From: Granulicoccus phenolivorans DSM 17626 = NBRC 107789 = JCM 15570
Lineage (GTDB): Bacteria; Actinomycetota; Actinomycetes; Propionibacteriales; Propionibacteriaceae
Reading direction: 5' to 3'
Assembly (NCBI RefSeq): GCF_000423085.1
Contig: NZ_AUHH01000001.1
Span: forward strand, 1-64,000
Length of the DNA stretch: 64,000 nt
Both the position numbers and the translations under genes were made by a program. Below the pieces are notes generated by a model. That model searched no databases. It had not been told where the DNA came from and worked only from the letters and a program-made list of their open reading frames with translations. Shown piece by piece: positions 1 through 7,610 of the stretch. Numbering within the stretch: the stretch's first letter is position 1; every line of letters starts with the position of its first letter.

Positions 1-308
1 AACAACGGGTGGCGGTGCCGCAGGTTCAGGGTTTCAGCGATCAACGTGCCGGCGGTCTTGTCGCTGACCTGGAGAATCCCCGCGACTTCCAGGGACAGGA
101 ACGCGCCCAGGGCGGGGGTGCCATCGGCGCCGTAGACCATGGTCTCTTCACACCCCGCCACAATCACCGAGTCATCGACCCGATACCGATCACACATCGC
201 GGCCACCGCGATCAGCTTCGCGACCTCGATCGCGCTCTCCTGCTCATGAACATGCCGCAGCGCCGCCGCGGCCTCGGCGTACCCAGGTGGAGCTGTTATC
301 GAACCCAT
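1..308 (-). CDS. DUF222 / HNH endonuclease family protein (13E12-like), N-terminal part only
   Basis: The reverse strand reads without a stop from an ATG at 308 to the window edge, giving about 102 residues that begin MGSITAPPGYAEAAAAL. The stretch with VHEQESAIEVAKLIAVAA, followed by a segment like LGAFLSLEVAGILQVSDKT, matches the N-terminal DUF222 domain seen in the 13E12 repeat family. These proteins usually end in an HNH nuclease domain, which would lie outside the window. They occur in many copies in Propionibacteriaceae and mycobacteria and are often linked to mobile DNA; their role is unknown. The neighbouring acetyltransferase is divergent, with a 66-base gap. The family call is good; nuclease activity cannot be seen here. 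Confidence 0.8.
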   Translation of the reverse strand, partial: MGSITAPPGYAEAAAALRHVHEQESAIEVAKLIAVAAMCDRYRVDDSVIVAGCEETMVYGADGTPALGAFLSLEVAGILQVSDKTAGTLIAETLNLRHRHPL

Positions 309-374
309 GTTCCCATTCAAACCGACCCCACCGACAAAAATCACACATCGGCCCCACCGTGGCACTATTTCCGC

Positions 375-1001
375 ATGCCAGAGCCCCGAATCCCGGCCGC
401 CGAACCCCTCGCGGGTCGCTACGTACGCCTCGAACCGCTGACCGAAGCCAACATCGCCGAACTCGGCCCGGTGCTCGCCCGGCCCGAGACTTTCGCCGGC
501 GGCTGGGCCGGCGGACCGGCGGCCACCCGGACCGACCCCGCGGAGTTCACCGAACTACTGCGGGGCTACGCCCTGAGCCAGGAGCGCCCCTGGCTGGTTC
601 GCCTGCCCGACGGCCGACCGGTCGGCACATCCACCCTGAGCGAGTTCGACCCCGTCGCCGAGCGCCTCCACCTGGGCTGGACCGCGTACGCCCGCGAGGT
701 CTGGGGCACCGTCGTCAACGCCGAGACCAAGCTGCTGTTGCTGGGAATGGCGTTCGACCACGGCTGGGGCCGGGTGAAGCTGCAGTCCGACGTACTCAAC
801 ACCCGCTCGCGGGCCGCGATCGCGGGCCTCGGGGCGACCTTCGAGGGGATCACGCGCCGGGACAAACGCCGCGCGGACGGTACCTGGCGCGACGCCGCGG
901 TGTATTCCGTCATCATCGACGACTGGCCCCGGGTCCGCTCCGGGTTGACGCAGCGCGTGTCCGCCTGGGACCCCTCCCGGCCGCTGTGGCAGCCCCGCTG
1001 A
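375..1001 (+). CDS. GNAT family N-acetyltransferase (RimJ/RimL type)
   Basis: A 208-residue protein starting MPEPRIPAAEPLAGRYV. It has the layout of the RimJ/RimL branch of acetyl-CoA-dependent acetyltransferases: an N-terminal YVRLEPL strand, a central HLGWT strand, the TVVNAETKLLLLGMAF helix, and the LNTRSRAAIAGLGATFEG segment near residues 139-156 that is typical of the acetyl-CoA-binding end of this subfamily. The frame is open further upstream, but that part is the antisense of the DUF222 gene, so the ATG at 375 is preferred. No clear Shine-Dalgarno sequence precedes it, so the message may be leaderless. The substrate (protein N-terminus or small amine) cannot be told from sequence. Confidence 0.85.
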   Translation: MPEPRIPAAEPLAGRYVRLEPLTEANIAELGPVLARPETFAGGWAGGPAATRTDPAEFTELLRGYALSQERPWLVRLPDGRPVGTSTLSEFDPVAERLHLGWTAYAREVWGTVVNAETKLLLLGMAFDHGWGRVKLQSDVLNTRSRAAIAGLGATFEGITRRDKRRADGTWRDAAVYSVIIDDWPRVRSGLTQRVSAWDPSRPLWQPR

Positions 1002-1016
1002 GCGATCGCCTGCGAT

Positions 1017-1481
1017 TCAGTTCGGCTCGGCCCGGCGCCACACCAGCTTCGACTGGACCACCTTGCCGCGGGAAATGAGTGAGTCGACCGATCCCAGCCG
1101 CAGCAGGTCGCCGTCGATCTCGACCAGGCGCTGCTGAGTCTGCCCGACCCAGTTCGGGAACAGCGAGATGAACATGCTGTGGTGCAGCGTCCCGGCCTCC
1201 TCGTCGACCCGATACGGACCCGTGTAGGCCATATAAGTGGTGGCTTCGGCCCGGAACTCCGCATCCGTGGCGGAGAACCACTCCCCCGAGGCAAACTGCG
1301 GCCGATCCGGCAGCGAGATCTGCGCGGACATGTAGCCATCGGGGGTGTACATGATGATGCCGTGCGGATCGGATCCGAGCGGCTCGAAGGGCTCCGATCC
1401 ATCCTCGGGCAGATCCTGCCACGAGACGAGCTTCCAGGCCCCGATCAACCGCTCCCGCAACCCTGCCTCGGACGATCCCAT
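1017..1481 (-). CDS. lipocalin-like domain protein, probably iron-regulated
   Basis: A 154-residue protein whose sequence (LIGAWKLVSWQ near the N-terminus, then HGIIMYTPDGYMSAQI and a YTGPYRVDEE segment) matches the lipocalin-like barrel family Lipocalin_5. It has no signal peptide, so it should be cytoplasmic. I chose the ATG at 1481 because GGAG lies five bases upstream; a GTG six bases earlier is in frame but too close to that site. A DtxR-type iron box sits about 24 bases before the start, over the expected -10 region, so repression by iron is likely. A small-ligand-binding role is inferred from the fold; the ligand is unknown. Confidence 0.72.
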   Translation of the reverse strand: MGSSEAGLRERLIGAWKLVSWQDLPEDGSEPFEPLGSDPHGIIMYTPDGYMSAQISLPDRPQFASGEWFSATDAEFRAEATTYMAYTGPYRVDEEAGTLHHSMFISLFPNWVGQTQQRLVEIDGDLLRLGSVDSLISRGKVVQSKLVWRRAEPN

Positions 1482-1504
1482 TCGCACTCCCTCAGTTCTT
1501 GAGA

Positions 1505-1523
1505 TTAGGTAAGCCTAAGCTAT
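1505..1523. promoter_or_regulatory. DtxR/IdeR-type iron box
   Basis: The 19 bases TTAGGTAAGCCTAAGCTAT agree with the DtxR/IdeR consensus TTAGGTTAGGCTAACCTAA at 16 of 19 positions when read on the minus strand. The site lies between two divergent genes. It is close to the lipocalin-like gene and overlaps its likely promoter; it is about 130 bases from the opposite gene. Iron-dependent repression is inferred from the known function of such sites. Confidence 0.7.
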
Positions 1524-1589
1524 CCTTCTCTGGTGAGTTCGCGTGACCGAAACCTCAGCGGCAATGTTCCGCCACGCGGGATTAACGAT

Positions 1590-1618
1590 TTGGTCACAGC
1601 CGCCGCGAACTTTAACCT
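1590..1618 (+). promoter_or_regulatory. possible sigma-A promoter of the gene at 1652
   Basis: TTGGTC (1590-1595) and TAACCT (1613-1618) are separated by 17 bases, close to a -35/-10 pair, and lie 34 bases before the GTG start. The match is moderate and chance cannot be excluded. Confidence 0.3.
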
Positions 1619-1651
1619 AGTCCAATCCATTCAGAGTTGAAAGGACCCCTC

Positions 1652-2476
1652 GTGGTCGGATTCTCCAGTGACCCCCAGGGCGACGACCTCACCCCGCCGG
1701 CCCAGTTGGCCGCACGCCTGCTGCAGGGCGCCGGCCGTGCCGTTGTGCATGCCTATGCCGAGCCCGCGGCCCCCGCGCTCAGTGTCCTCGCGCATGATCG
1801 CACCCCGGACGGGCGGATCCTGGTCGCCCTGCATCTGCCGGCGGACCTGACCACGATCCTCGGATCACAGTGGCACGCGCTCGCGGTGCGCCTGCACGTG
1901 GAGAAGCTGGCGGAGTTGCCGAGCGTACGGATCCAGACCGCCGACGTGCACGCCCTCGGTACGCTGCGCACCCTCGATCCCGCCGCGGAGCTTGCGGAGT
2001 TGAACTGGGAGTTCGACCTGGCCCTGGGCAGCGATCAGGTCGTGCTGGCGGAGTTGACCGTCGAGCGGCTGCTGCTGCACGGACCGAGCGGGGTCTCCCG
2101 GCTGGATCCGGCGACCCTGCCGACGCAGCGGATCTTCCCCTCGGCGTGGGAGTCGCTGGACGCGATCGACGCGGTGATGGTCGCCGGCGAGGGCGTCCTG
2201 ACCAAGCTGGCCGAAGGGGTGACCCTGGGGATCGTCGCCGGGGAGATCCTGAACGAGGCCCCGGCCGGACCGCACAGCGCGCTGCACGCCGGACACACCT
2301 ACCCCGTCGACGTGACCGCCGATTCGGTGACGGTCCTCCACGTCGGCGAGCACACGCTGCGGACGATCGCCATCGAGTTCCCCGAGCCGGTCAGCAGCGC
2401 CGCCGAGGTGGCCCTGGCCGTCGACTTCCTGCGTACCCACGAGGTCACGCCGTACGCCTGGGCACCCGAGGCGTGA
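1652..2476 (+). CDS. uncharacterised protein, weakly DUF2470-like C-terminus (possible heme/FMN-barrel type)
   Basis: A 274-residue protein with no signal peptide. The start is GTG at 1652, because AAAGGA lies six bases upstream. The C-terminal part (VTADSVTVLHVGEH, then TIAIEFPEPVSSAAEVALAV) resembles the end of DUF2470, a domain found in HugZ/HutZ-like heme-handling proteins. The first half could be a diverged pyridoxamine-oxidase-like barrel. The usual DUF2470 histidine-rich motif is not visible, so the assignment is weak. The gene is divergent from the lipocalin-like gene, with an iron box between them, which fits a role in iron or heme use. It could equally be an unrelated actinobacterial family. 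Confidence 0.5.
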   Translation: MVGFSSDPQGDDLTPPAQLAARLLQGAGRAVVHAYAEPAAPALSVLAHDRTPDGRILVALHLPADLTTILGSQWHALAVRLHVEKLAELPSVRIQTADVHALGTLRTLDPAAELAELNWEFDLALGSDQVVLAELTVERLLLHGPSGVSRLDPATLPTQRIFPSAWESLDAIDAVMVAGEGVLTKLAEGVTLGIVAGEILNEAPAGPHSALHAGHTYPVDVTADSVTVLHVGEHTLRTIAIEFPEPVSSAAEVALAVDFLRTHEVTPYAWAPEA

Positions 2477-2494
2477 CCACGCGGCCCCGGACTG

Positions 2495-2779
2495 TCAGCC
2501 GATTTCGTAGTTGAGGCAGTCCGCGGTGTCGGCCCCCACACTGATGGCTTCCAGTCCGCACATCAGATCGTCGTTGTGGGTGCACTCGATGCGCTGGCAC
2601 GCACCGACCTTGCCCCCGGCGACCGGCAGGCCGCCCCGGGCATCCAGGGTGATGAAGGTGCTGCAGGAAGCACGATCCTGATTTCCACCGATGGTGACGG
2701 CGAACGCCGTACAGCCGTCGGAGTTGAAAGCACATGCAGTCGTCGCACACGAGGTGACGGTGGCCGGCGCGTTCATCAT
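2495..2779 (-). CDS. tandem DUF1540 cysteine-rich protein
   Basis: A 94-residue protein made of two DUF1540 units. Cysteines lie at 11, 16, 23 and 39 (unit 1) and 61, 66, 74 and 88 (unit 2), each with a C-x4-C start and a later pair, as in the family. Two adjacent ATG codons follow an AGGAGGA site; the first is taken as the start. DUF1540 proteins are thought to bind a metal ion through their four cysteines; no function is established. The gene lies downstream of the ABC transporter genes on the same strand, 85 bases after the ATPase, and could be co-transcribed with them. Confidence 0.85.
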   Translation of the reverse strand: MMNAPATVTSCATTACAFNSDGCTAFAVTIGGNQDRASCSTFITLDARGGLPVAGGKVGACQRIECTHNDDLMCGLEAISVGADTADCLNYEIG

Positions 2780-2864
2780 GATTCCTCCTGAGGAGTTTCC
2801 GGTACGCCTGACCATCCAGCCTACGCGTCGAACCCCCACCTGAGGGAAGCCTCACCTCCCCGGG

Positions 2865-4214
2865 TCAGCTCTCGGCGTCGCCGTCCATCAGCGTCGGGAT
2901 GAGCGAGGCGGCGACTTCGGACAGGACCAGTTCGCCGGGGTTGGCGTCGTAGTCGAACAGTTCGCCGTAGCGCCCCCAGTCAATGGCGATGTCGAGTTGC
3001 TTCTCGGTGTCCTCGGCGTTGTACCCGCGGCGCAGCAGATCGCGGAAGAAGTCGTCGCGCAGGGCGCCGTCCTCGCTGTTCTCCAACGCCTTGACGATGG
3101 TCTTCACCAGCGGAGCGTGTTCCACGGCGAGAGTTGCGAACATTTCCTTGGAGCGCTGGATGTCGGCGGTGTACCACGCGCGTCCGACGTCAGTGAGGAA
3201 CGCCTGCGCCCCTTCCACCTCGAGCAGCCCCAGCATCCGTGCGGCGTCGACCAGCGGCAGCAGATCGTCCACCTCGAAGGAGAGTTCGTCGGCGAGGTCG
3301 GGGAGGTCTGCCTGGCCGCCGTGGGCGTACACGATTTCCACCAGACCGGCGAGCCCGCCGACGCTGGCGTCCGGCAGCGGATGGGTCAAGGGCCCGGGGG
3401 CGGCGGCCCGCGCGGCGGCCGACTTCTCATCGCGGCCGGTGAGGATGGCATAGAGCCGGTCCACGGCCGTCTCGAAGGTAGGGCTGCGCCGGTCCCTCGG
3501 GCGCGGCAGCAGGATCGGCACCTCGGCCATGATGTGGCCGGGATTGGACCCGAGCACCAGCACCCGATCGGCGAGCAGCACGGCCTCCTCGATGTTGTGG
3601 GTGACGATGCAGATGCACTTGGTCGGGAAGCCGGGGGTGGACCACAGGGAGATGAGTTCGTTACGCAGGTTCTCGCTGGTCAGGACATCCAGGGCGGAGA
3701 AGGGCTCGTCCATCATCAGCACGTCGGGCTGGAGCACCAGGGCACGGGCGAAGCCGACGCGCTGACGCATCCCGCCGGAGAGTTCCCGGGGATAGGCGGT
3801 CTCGAAACCGTCGAGGCCGATCTGGTCGATTGCCTCCAGTGCGCGCCGGTGGCGTTCCTGCTCGGGTACGCCGGCCGCCCGCAGGCCGAGCTCGACATTG
3901 TCCTGAACGGTCAGCCAGGGCATCAGCGCGAAGGACTGGAACACCATCGCCGCGCCCGGATTGGCACCGTTGAGGACCTTGCCGCGGTAGCGGACCTCGC
4001 CGGTGGTCGGGGCGATGAGACCGGCGAAGGTACGCAGCAGCGTGGATTTGCCGGAGCCCGACTTGCCCAGCAAGGCCACCACCTCCCCCTCGTGGAGCGT
4101 CACCGACACGTCGTCGAGGACGTGCAGGGTCGAGCCATCGGCGGAAGGGAAAGACTTGCTGATGTGCTCGGCCTCGATCAGTGCGGTGCGCGTGGTGGCA
4201 ACGGTCGCGGTCAT
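2865..4214 (-). CDS. ABC transporter ATPase, nitrate/taurine-like, with C-terminal AAA-associated domain
   Basis: A 449-residue protein. Residues 10-265 form a complete ABC ATPase: Walker A GKSGSGKST near 52-60, signature LSGGMRQR, Walker B VLMMDEPFSALD and a switch histidine in VTHN. Residues from about 285 form an extra domain of the type called AAA-associated (AAA_assoc_C), found on a subgroup of NitT/TauT-family ATPases and probably winged-helix-like. It pairs with the two-domain permease 41 bases upstream. No substrate-binding protein is encoded nearby. The substrate is unknown; names such as nitrate transporter given to this subgroup rest on homology only. Confidence 0.9.
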   Translation of the reverse strand: MTATVATTRTALIEAEHISKSFPSADGSTLHVLDDVSVTLHEGEVVALLGKSGSGKSTLLRTFAGLIAPTTGEVRYRGKVLNGANPGAAMVFQSFALMPWLTVQDNVELGLRAAGVPEQERHRRALEAIDQIGLDGFETAYPRELSGGMRQRVGFARALVLQPDVLMMDEPFSALDVLTSENLRNELISLWSTPGFPTKCICIVTHNIEEAVLLADRVLVLGSNPGHIMAEVPILLPRPRDRRSPTFETAVDRLYAILTGRDEKSAAARAAAPGPLTHPLPDASVGGLAGLVEIVYAHGGQADLPDLADELSFEVDDLLPLVDAARMLGLLEVEGAQAFLTDVGRAWYTADIQRSKEMFATLAVEHAPLVKTIVKALENSEDGALRDDFFRDLLRRGYNAEDTEKQLDIAIDWGRYGELFDYDANPGELVLSEVAASLIPTLMDGDAES

Positions 4215-4255
4215 GACGGTTCACGTCCTCTCATCAATGGATGTGGTCAGGATGC

Positions 4256-6004
4256 TCAGGTGAGCGAGAAGCGGCGTTCGGCATAGCTGTAGAGCCGGCG
4301 CCAGAAGAAGCGGTTCAGCCCGACGACGAAGATGCTCATCACGGTCACCCCGACCAGCGTCTTGGCGAAGTCGCCCTCGGCGGTGGATTGGGCGATGTAG
4401 GCGCCGAGGCCGGATGCGGTGAGGGTGGTGTCTCCGTAGGAGACGACCTCCGCGACGATCGAGGCGTTCCAGGCGCCGCCGGCTGCGGTGATGCCGCCGG
4501 TGACCCAGGAGGCGAAGATCGCCGGGCCGTACAGGTAGCGCCACTTCTGCCGGCGGTTCAGGCGCAGGTTGGTCGCGGCCTCGCGCAGGTCGTTCGGGAT
4601 GGCGGACGCCCCGGCGATGACGTTGAACAGGATGTACCACTGGGCACCCAGGGCCATCAGGAAGATGCCGCCGATGTTCAGGCTGATCCCGGTCGCGATG
4701 AGCGCCATGGTGATGAACGGGAACAGGAAGTTCGCCGGAAAGGATGCCAAGACCTGAACGATCGGTTGAGCGAACCGGGTCACCTTCGGGCTCAACCCGA
4801 TCCAGACGCCGATCGGCACCCAGATCGCGGTGCTGACAATGAGCAGGACCACGACGCGGGCGAAGGTGATGAGCCCGAGACCGGCAGCGACGCCGAACTG
4901 AGCCAGGCCGGTGTGGTCGGAGATGTAGCCGAGCATGCGCGCCAGACCGAGGGCGATCAGCGCCAACACGATGACCAGGAAGGCAATATCCCCGGCCCGC
5001 CGGCGGGCCTGATTGACCCGCAGTGGCCGGTCGGCGCGACCGAGCGGCCGGGTCGCCCAGTCCAGTCCGGCACCGACCGGGCGCAGTACGCGGGCGACCA
5101 TGGCCGGGACGACCGAGCGACGGACCAGGTCGAGGACGACGCTGTGCTGCTGCTCGACGGCTTCGGTGTCCCCGGTACGGAACCGCTCCGCCCAGGCGGT
5201 GAGGGGACGCCAGAAGACAAAGTTGACACCCACGACCATGACGATCATCACGAGGATCGCCAGCAGCAGCCGGCCGATCTCCTGTTGCCGGGAAGCCGCG
5301 GCAACGTAGGCGCCGATTCCCGGCAGCGCGTACACGTGGTTGTTGACCGAGATGACCTCGGAGGCGATCAGGAAGAACCAGCCGCCGCCGAAGCTCATCA
5401 TCCCGTTCCAGATCAGGGGGATCATCCCGTTGGGCACATCGAGCTGCCAGAAGCGCTGCCATTTCGTCAGCCGCAGCAGTCGGGCTGCCTCGTCCAGGTC
5501 TCGTGGCTGGGTGATCAGCGACTGGTAGAACGCGAAGGTCATGTTCCAGGCCTGGCTGGTGAAGATCGCGAACACGCTCGCGCACTCCACGCCGAGTTCG
5601 GTGCCGGGGAACAGCGTCAGCCAGATCGACAGCGTGATGGACAGGAAGCCGAGAATGGGCACGGACTGCAGCACGTCCAGCAGCGGCAGGAGGATCTTCT
5701 CCGCTCGCCGCAGTCGGGCGGCAGCGGTGGCGTAGATGAAGGTGAAGATCGTCGAGACGGCGAGTGCGGCGAACATGCGGAGCAGGGAACGCGCGGCGTA
5801 GTACGGCAGGTTGGCCGGGTCGGTCGAGACCGTCGAGGGAGCCGAGACCCGGTTGAAGGGCTCGCTGATCCCGTGGGAGAGCTGGATCAGCAGCCAGAAG
5901 ATCACGGCAACGGCGACCAGCACGATCGCGTCGGCGGCGAAGTGGCTGCGGGCGCGCAGCGAGGCGTCGTGGTTGGTGAAGGTTCCCGGGCGCAGTGAAG
6001 CCAT
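4256..6004 (-). CDS. ABC transporter permease with two fused BPD_transp_1 domains
   Basis: A 582-residue membrane protein holding two permease units of the nitrate/sulfonate/taurine class, one at about residues 80-275 and one at about 370-575, each with several membrane segments and an EAA-type loop (DLDEAARLLRLTKWQRF in the first, DLREAATNLRLNRRQKWRY in the second). One polypeptide can therefore supply both halves of the channel. The ATG at 6004 is preferred over an adjacent GTG because GGAGA lies five bases upstream. It is first in the operon with the ATPase gene and faces the arsR gene. No periplasmic or lipoprotein binding protein is present. Confidence 0.9.
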   Translation of the reverse strand: MASLRPGTFTNHDASLRARSHFAADAIVLVAVAVIFWLLIQLSHGISEPFNRVSAPSTVSTDPANLPYYAARSLLRMFAALAVSTIFTFIYATAAARLRRAEKILLPLLDVLQSVPILGFLSITLSIWLTLFPGTELGVECASVFAIFTSQAWNMTFAFYQSLITQPRDLDEAARLLRLTKWQRFWQLDVPNGMIPLIWNGMMSFGGGWFFLIASEVISVNNHVYALPGIGAYVAAASRQQEIGRLLLAILVMIVMVVGVNFVFWRPLTAWAERFRTGDTEAVEQQHSVVLDLVRRSVVPAMVARVLRPVGAGLDWATRPLGRADRPLRVNQARRRAGDIAFLVIVLALIALGLARMLGYISDHTGLAQFGVAAGLGLITFARVVVLLIVSTAIWVPIGVWIGLSPKVTRFAQPIVQVLASFPANFLFPFITMALIATGISLNIGGIFLMALGAQWYILFNVIAGASAIPNDLREAATNLRLNRRQKWRYLYGPAIFASWVTGGITAAGGAWNASIVAEVVSYGDTTLTASGLGAYIAQSTAEGDFAKTLVGVTVMSIFVVGLNRFFWRRLYSYAERRFSLT

Positions 6005-6172
6005 CACGGTCTCCTCGTGGTCGCGACGAAAGCCGCGCAGGTAACCTCAGTCCCTCGGCGCGGCAGCGGGTGAGCCGTTCACCTCCTCAGCTCGCGGGGT
6101 GATGGCCGGCAAAGTTGAGACTAGCGACATTCAAACGCTTGCGCAAACATCAGATTATTGGATGATGGAGAC

Positions 6173-6562
6173 ATGGAACCGAACCCGGAGCACCGAACCG
6201 TCACCGAACCTCAGCTTGCCGCCGCAGCCGCGACCTTCCAGATGCTCTCGGCTCCAAACCGGCTCCACCTCGTGTGGCTCCTGGCCTCCGGGGAGTACGA
6301 CGTGTCCACGCTCGCGGAACTGTCGGGGACGAATGTGCCGGCGGCCAGTCAACACCTGGCGAAGTTGCGTGCGGCCGGGATCGTCACGGCCCGGCGAGAA
6401 GGGCGCCGGCAGCTCTACCGGGTGGAGGACCCGCACATTTTGTCGGTGATCGACCACATGTTCTCGCACATTGCACCCGATGGGACCCTGGCCGGGTCGG
6501 CGGATCTGCGCCGGCCGCCGCGGCTGCCTCGGTTCGATCCGGCCGTCGAGGTGGGTCGGTAG
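6173..6562 (+). CDS. ArsR/SmtB family regulator with an alpha-5-type metal site
   Basis: A 129-residue winged-helix repressor. The recognition region NVPAASQHLAKLRAAGIV and the wing REGRRQLYRV are typical of ArsR proteins. Near the C-terminus, Asp86, His88 and His99 have the spacing of the alpha-5 metal-sensing site of SmtB and CzrA (D-x-H-x10-H); the fourth position is a proline with Asp103 next to it, and His95 is an extra candidate ligand. A metal effector (zinc-like) is inferred. The gene is divergent from the ABC transporter, which is its likely target. The 168-base gap contains a GGTGA-N5-TCACC dyad at 6069-6083 and a TTGCGCAA palindrome. The start is uncertain: a TTG at 6158 is also in frame. 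Confidence 0.82.
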   Translation: MEPNPEHRTVTEPQLAAAAATFQMLSAPNRLHLVWLLASGEYDVSTLAELSGTNVPAASQHLAKLRAAGIVTARREGRRQLYRVEDPHILSVIDHMFSHIAPDGTLAGSADLRRPPRLPRFDPAVEVGR

Positions 6563-6592
6563 GGGCGGGGTCGGCGTACGCGTGCCGGAAAC

Positions 6593-6629
6593 GGGAACAG
6601 GCCGCCGATCATCTCGACGGCCTGTTCCC
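6593..6629. terminator. perfect 12-bp hairpin after arsR
   Basis: GGGAACAGGCCG (6593-6604) pairs fully with CGGCCTGTTCCC (6618-6629) around a 13-base loop. It lies between the end of arsR and the 3' end of the tRNA-Lys gene on the other strand, so it may act in both directions. No strong U-run follows on either side. Confidence 0.7.
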
Positions 6630-6665
6630 AGACGTGTGCAGCAAGGCGCAAACCGTTGCTATCAG

Positions 6666-6738
<73 letters not shown>

Positions 6739-6858
6739 GCGCGAGAGAAAACATTACCCATCTCTGCGCCGGCTGGCAAATCGAGCTCCCCCGGACGGCT
6801 TCCCGTCCGCGCGATATCTCGCATTTGCCAACTCAACGAATCATACCGGAGTGGCCCA

Positions 6859-6895
6859 CGCGGACCGAATCGGGACCACCCCGGCTCGGTCCGCG
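6859..6895 (-). terminator. hairpin terminator of the groES-like operon
   Basis: CGCGGACCGA (6859-6868) pairs fully with TCGGTCCGCG (6886-6895), and a smaller CGGG/CCCG stem can form inside the loop. It begins five bases after the stop of the GroES-like gene. The remaining bases between the tRNA and this hairpin hold no recognisable feature. Confidence 0.65.
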
Positions 6896-6900
6896 CGGCA

Positions 6901-7236
6901 CTACAGGTAGAGGCCGGTATGCCCCTCGGACAGCCGTTCGGCCGCCACCGCGTGCAGGTCACGCTCCCGCAGCAGGACATAGTCCTTGCCGCGCACTTCC
7001 ACCTCGGCCTTCTCGGTCGGGTCGTACAGGACCCGGTCGCCCTCGGTGACCGTACGCACGTTCGCGCCCACGGCGATCACCTTGGCCCAGGCCAACCGCT
7101 TGCCGATCGCCACCGTCGCCGGGATCACGATCCCGCCGCCGGAGCGACGCTCGCCGCTCTCCCCCTCGGTGGACACCAGCACGCGGTCGTGCAGCATCCG
7201 GATCGGCAGCGAGTCGTCGCCCACGGCATCGCTCAC
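6901..7236 (-). CDS. GroES-like (Cpn10) co-chaperone family protein
   Basis: A 111-residue protein with the Cpn10 fold pattern: LPIRMLHDRVLV near the start, the SGGGIVIPATV mobile-loop region, AWAKVIAVGANV, GDRVLYDPTEKAEVEV and YVLLRERDLHAV. It differs from standard GroES by an N-terminal extension and a divergent mobile loop, and no groEL gene is adjacent, so it is probably the second, GroES-like paralogue common in Actinobacteria. The GTG start at 7236 overlaps the stop of the upstream DUF3618 gene (GTGA), indicating translational coupling. A partner chaperonin is not visible. Confidence 0.85.
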   Translation of the reverse strand: MSDAVGDDSLPIRMLHDRVLVSTEGESGERRSGGGIVIPATVAIGKRLAWAKVIAVGANVRTVTEGDRVLYDPTEKAEVEVRGKDYVLLRERDLHAVAAERLSEGHTGLYL

Positions 7237-7541
7237 GCCGAACCCTTCTTGCCGCCGCCGACGATGGCGCGCAGCACCAGCACCAGGGTGACCACACTGG
7301 CGATGGCGCCGCCGATCATCGCGATTCGATCCATCCGCAGGCCGTCCGGCCCGACGAACTGGGCCTTCGCATTGTCGAATTCGGTCTGCGCGAAGGACTT
7401 CGCGTCGGCCATGGCCTGCCGTTTCAGGTTCTGTGGGTGCACCTGATCGACCAGATCCTGAACGTTCGCTGCCAGACGCGCCCGGGTCGCCGCGACGTCC
7501 GCCTCGATCTGTGCCTTACTGCGAGTGCTGTTGTCAGCCAC
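7233..7541 (-). CDS. DUF3618 domain membrane protein
   Basis: A 102-residue protein starting at GTG 7541 with GGAGG five bases upstream. Residues 5-40 (SKAQIEADVAATRARLAANV, then DLVDQVHPQ) are the DUF3618 motif, a probable short coiled segment. A single membrane segment lies near 75-95 and is followed by GGGKKGSA, so the basic tail should be cytoplasmic. DUF3618 proteins of Actinobacteria usually occur beside phage-shock-like or DUF4235/DUF1269 membrane-stress genes; here the partner is a GroES-like protein. The function is unknown. Confidence 0.85.
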   Translation of the reverse strand: MADNSTRSKAQIEADVAATRARLAANVQDLVDQVHPQNLKRQAMADAKSFAQTEFDNAKAQFVGPDGLRMDRIAMIGGAIASVVTLVLVLRAIVGGGKKGSA

Positions 7542-7610
7542 AGGTCCTCCCAAACCACACGGTCGTCCATCGCGACCCTCGACTGCGGCTCAGCCTATAG
7601 GATTCCCGTC

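Noticed and set aside
9-374. N-terminal extension of the acetyltransferase at 375
   Set aside because: The extension is antisense to the DUF222 gene, and the family sequence begins at the ATG at 375.
2841-2854. TGAGG-GAAG-CCTCA hairpin as a terminator after the ABC ATPase gene
   Set aside because: The stem has only five pairs and no U-run follows; it is too weak to call.
4241-5998. Long open frame of 585 codons on the plus strand
   Set aside because: It is the exact antisense of the ABC permease. Its translation is rich in Gly, Asp, Gln and Arg without any motif, as expected from high-GC antisense frames.
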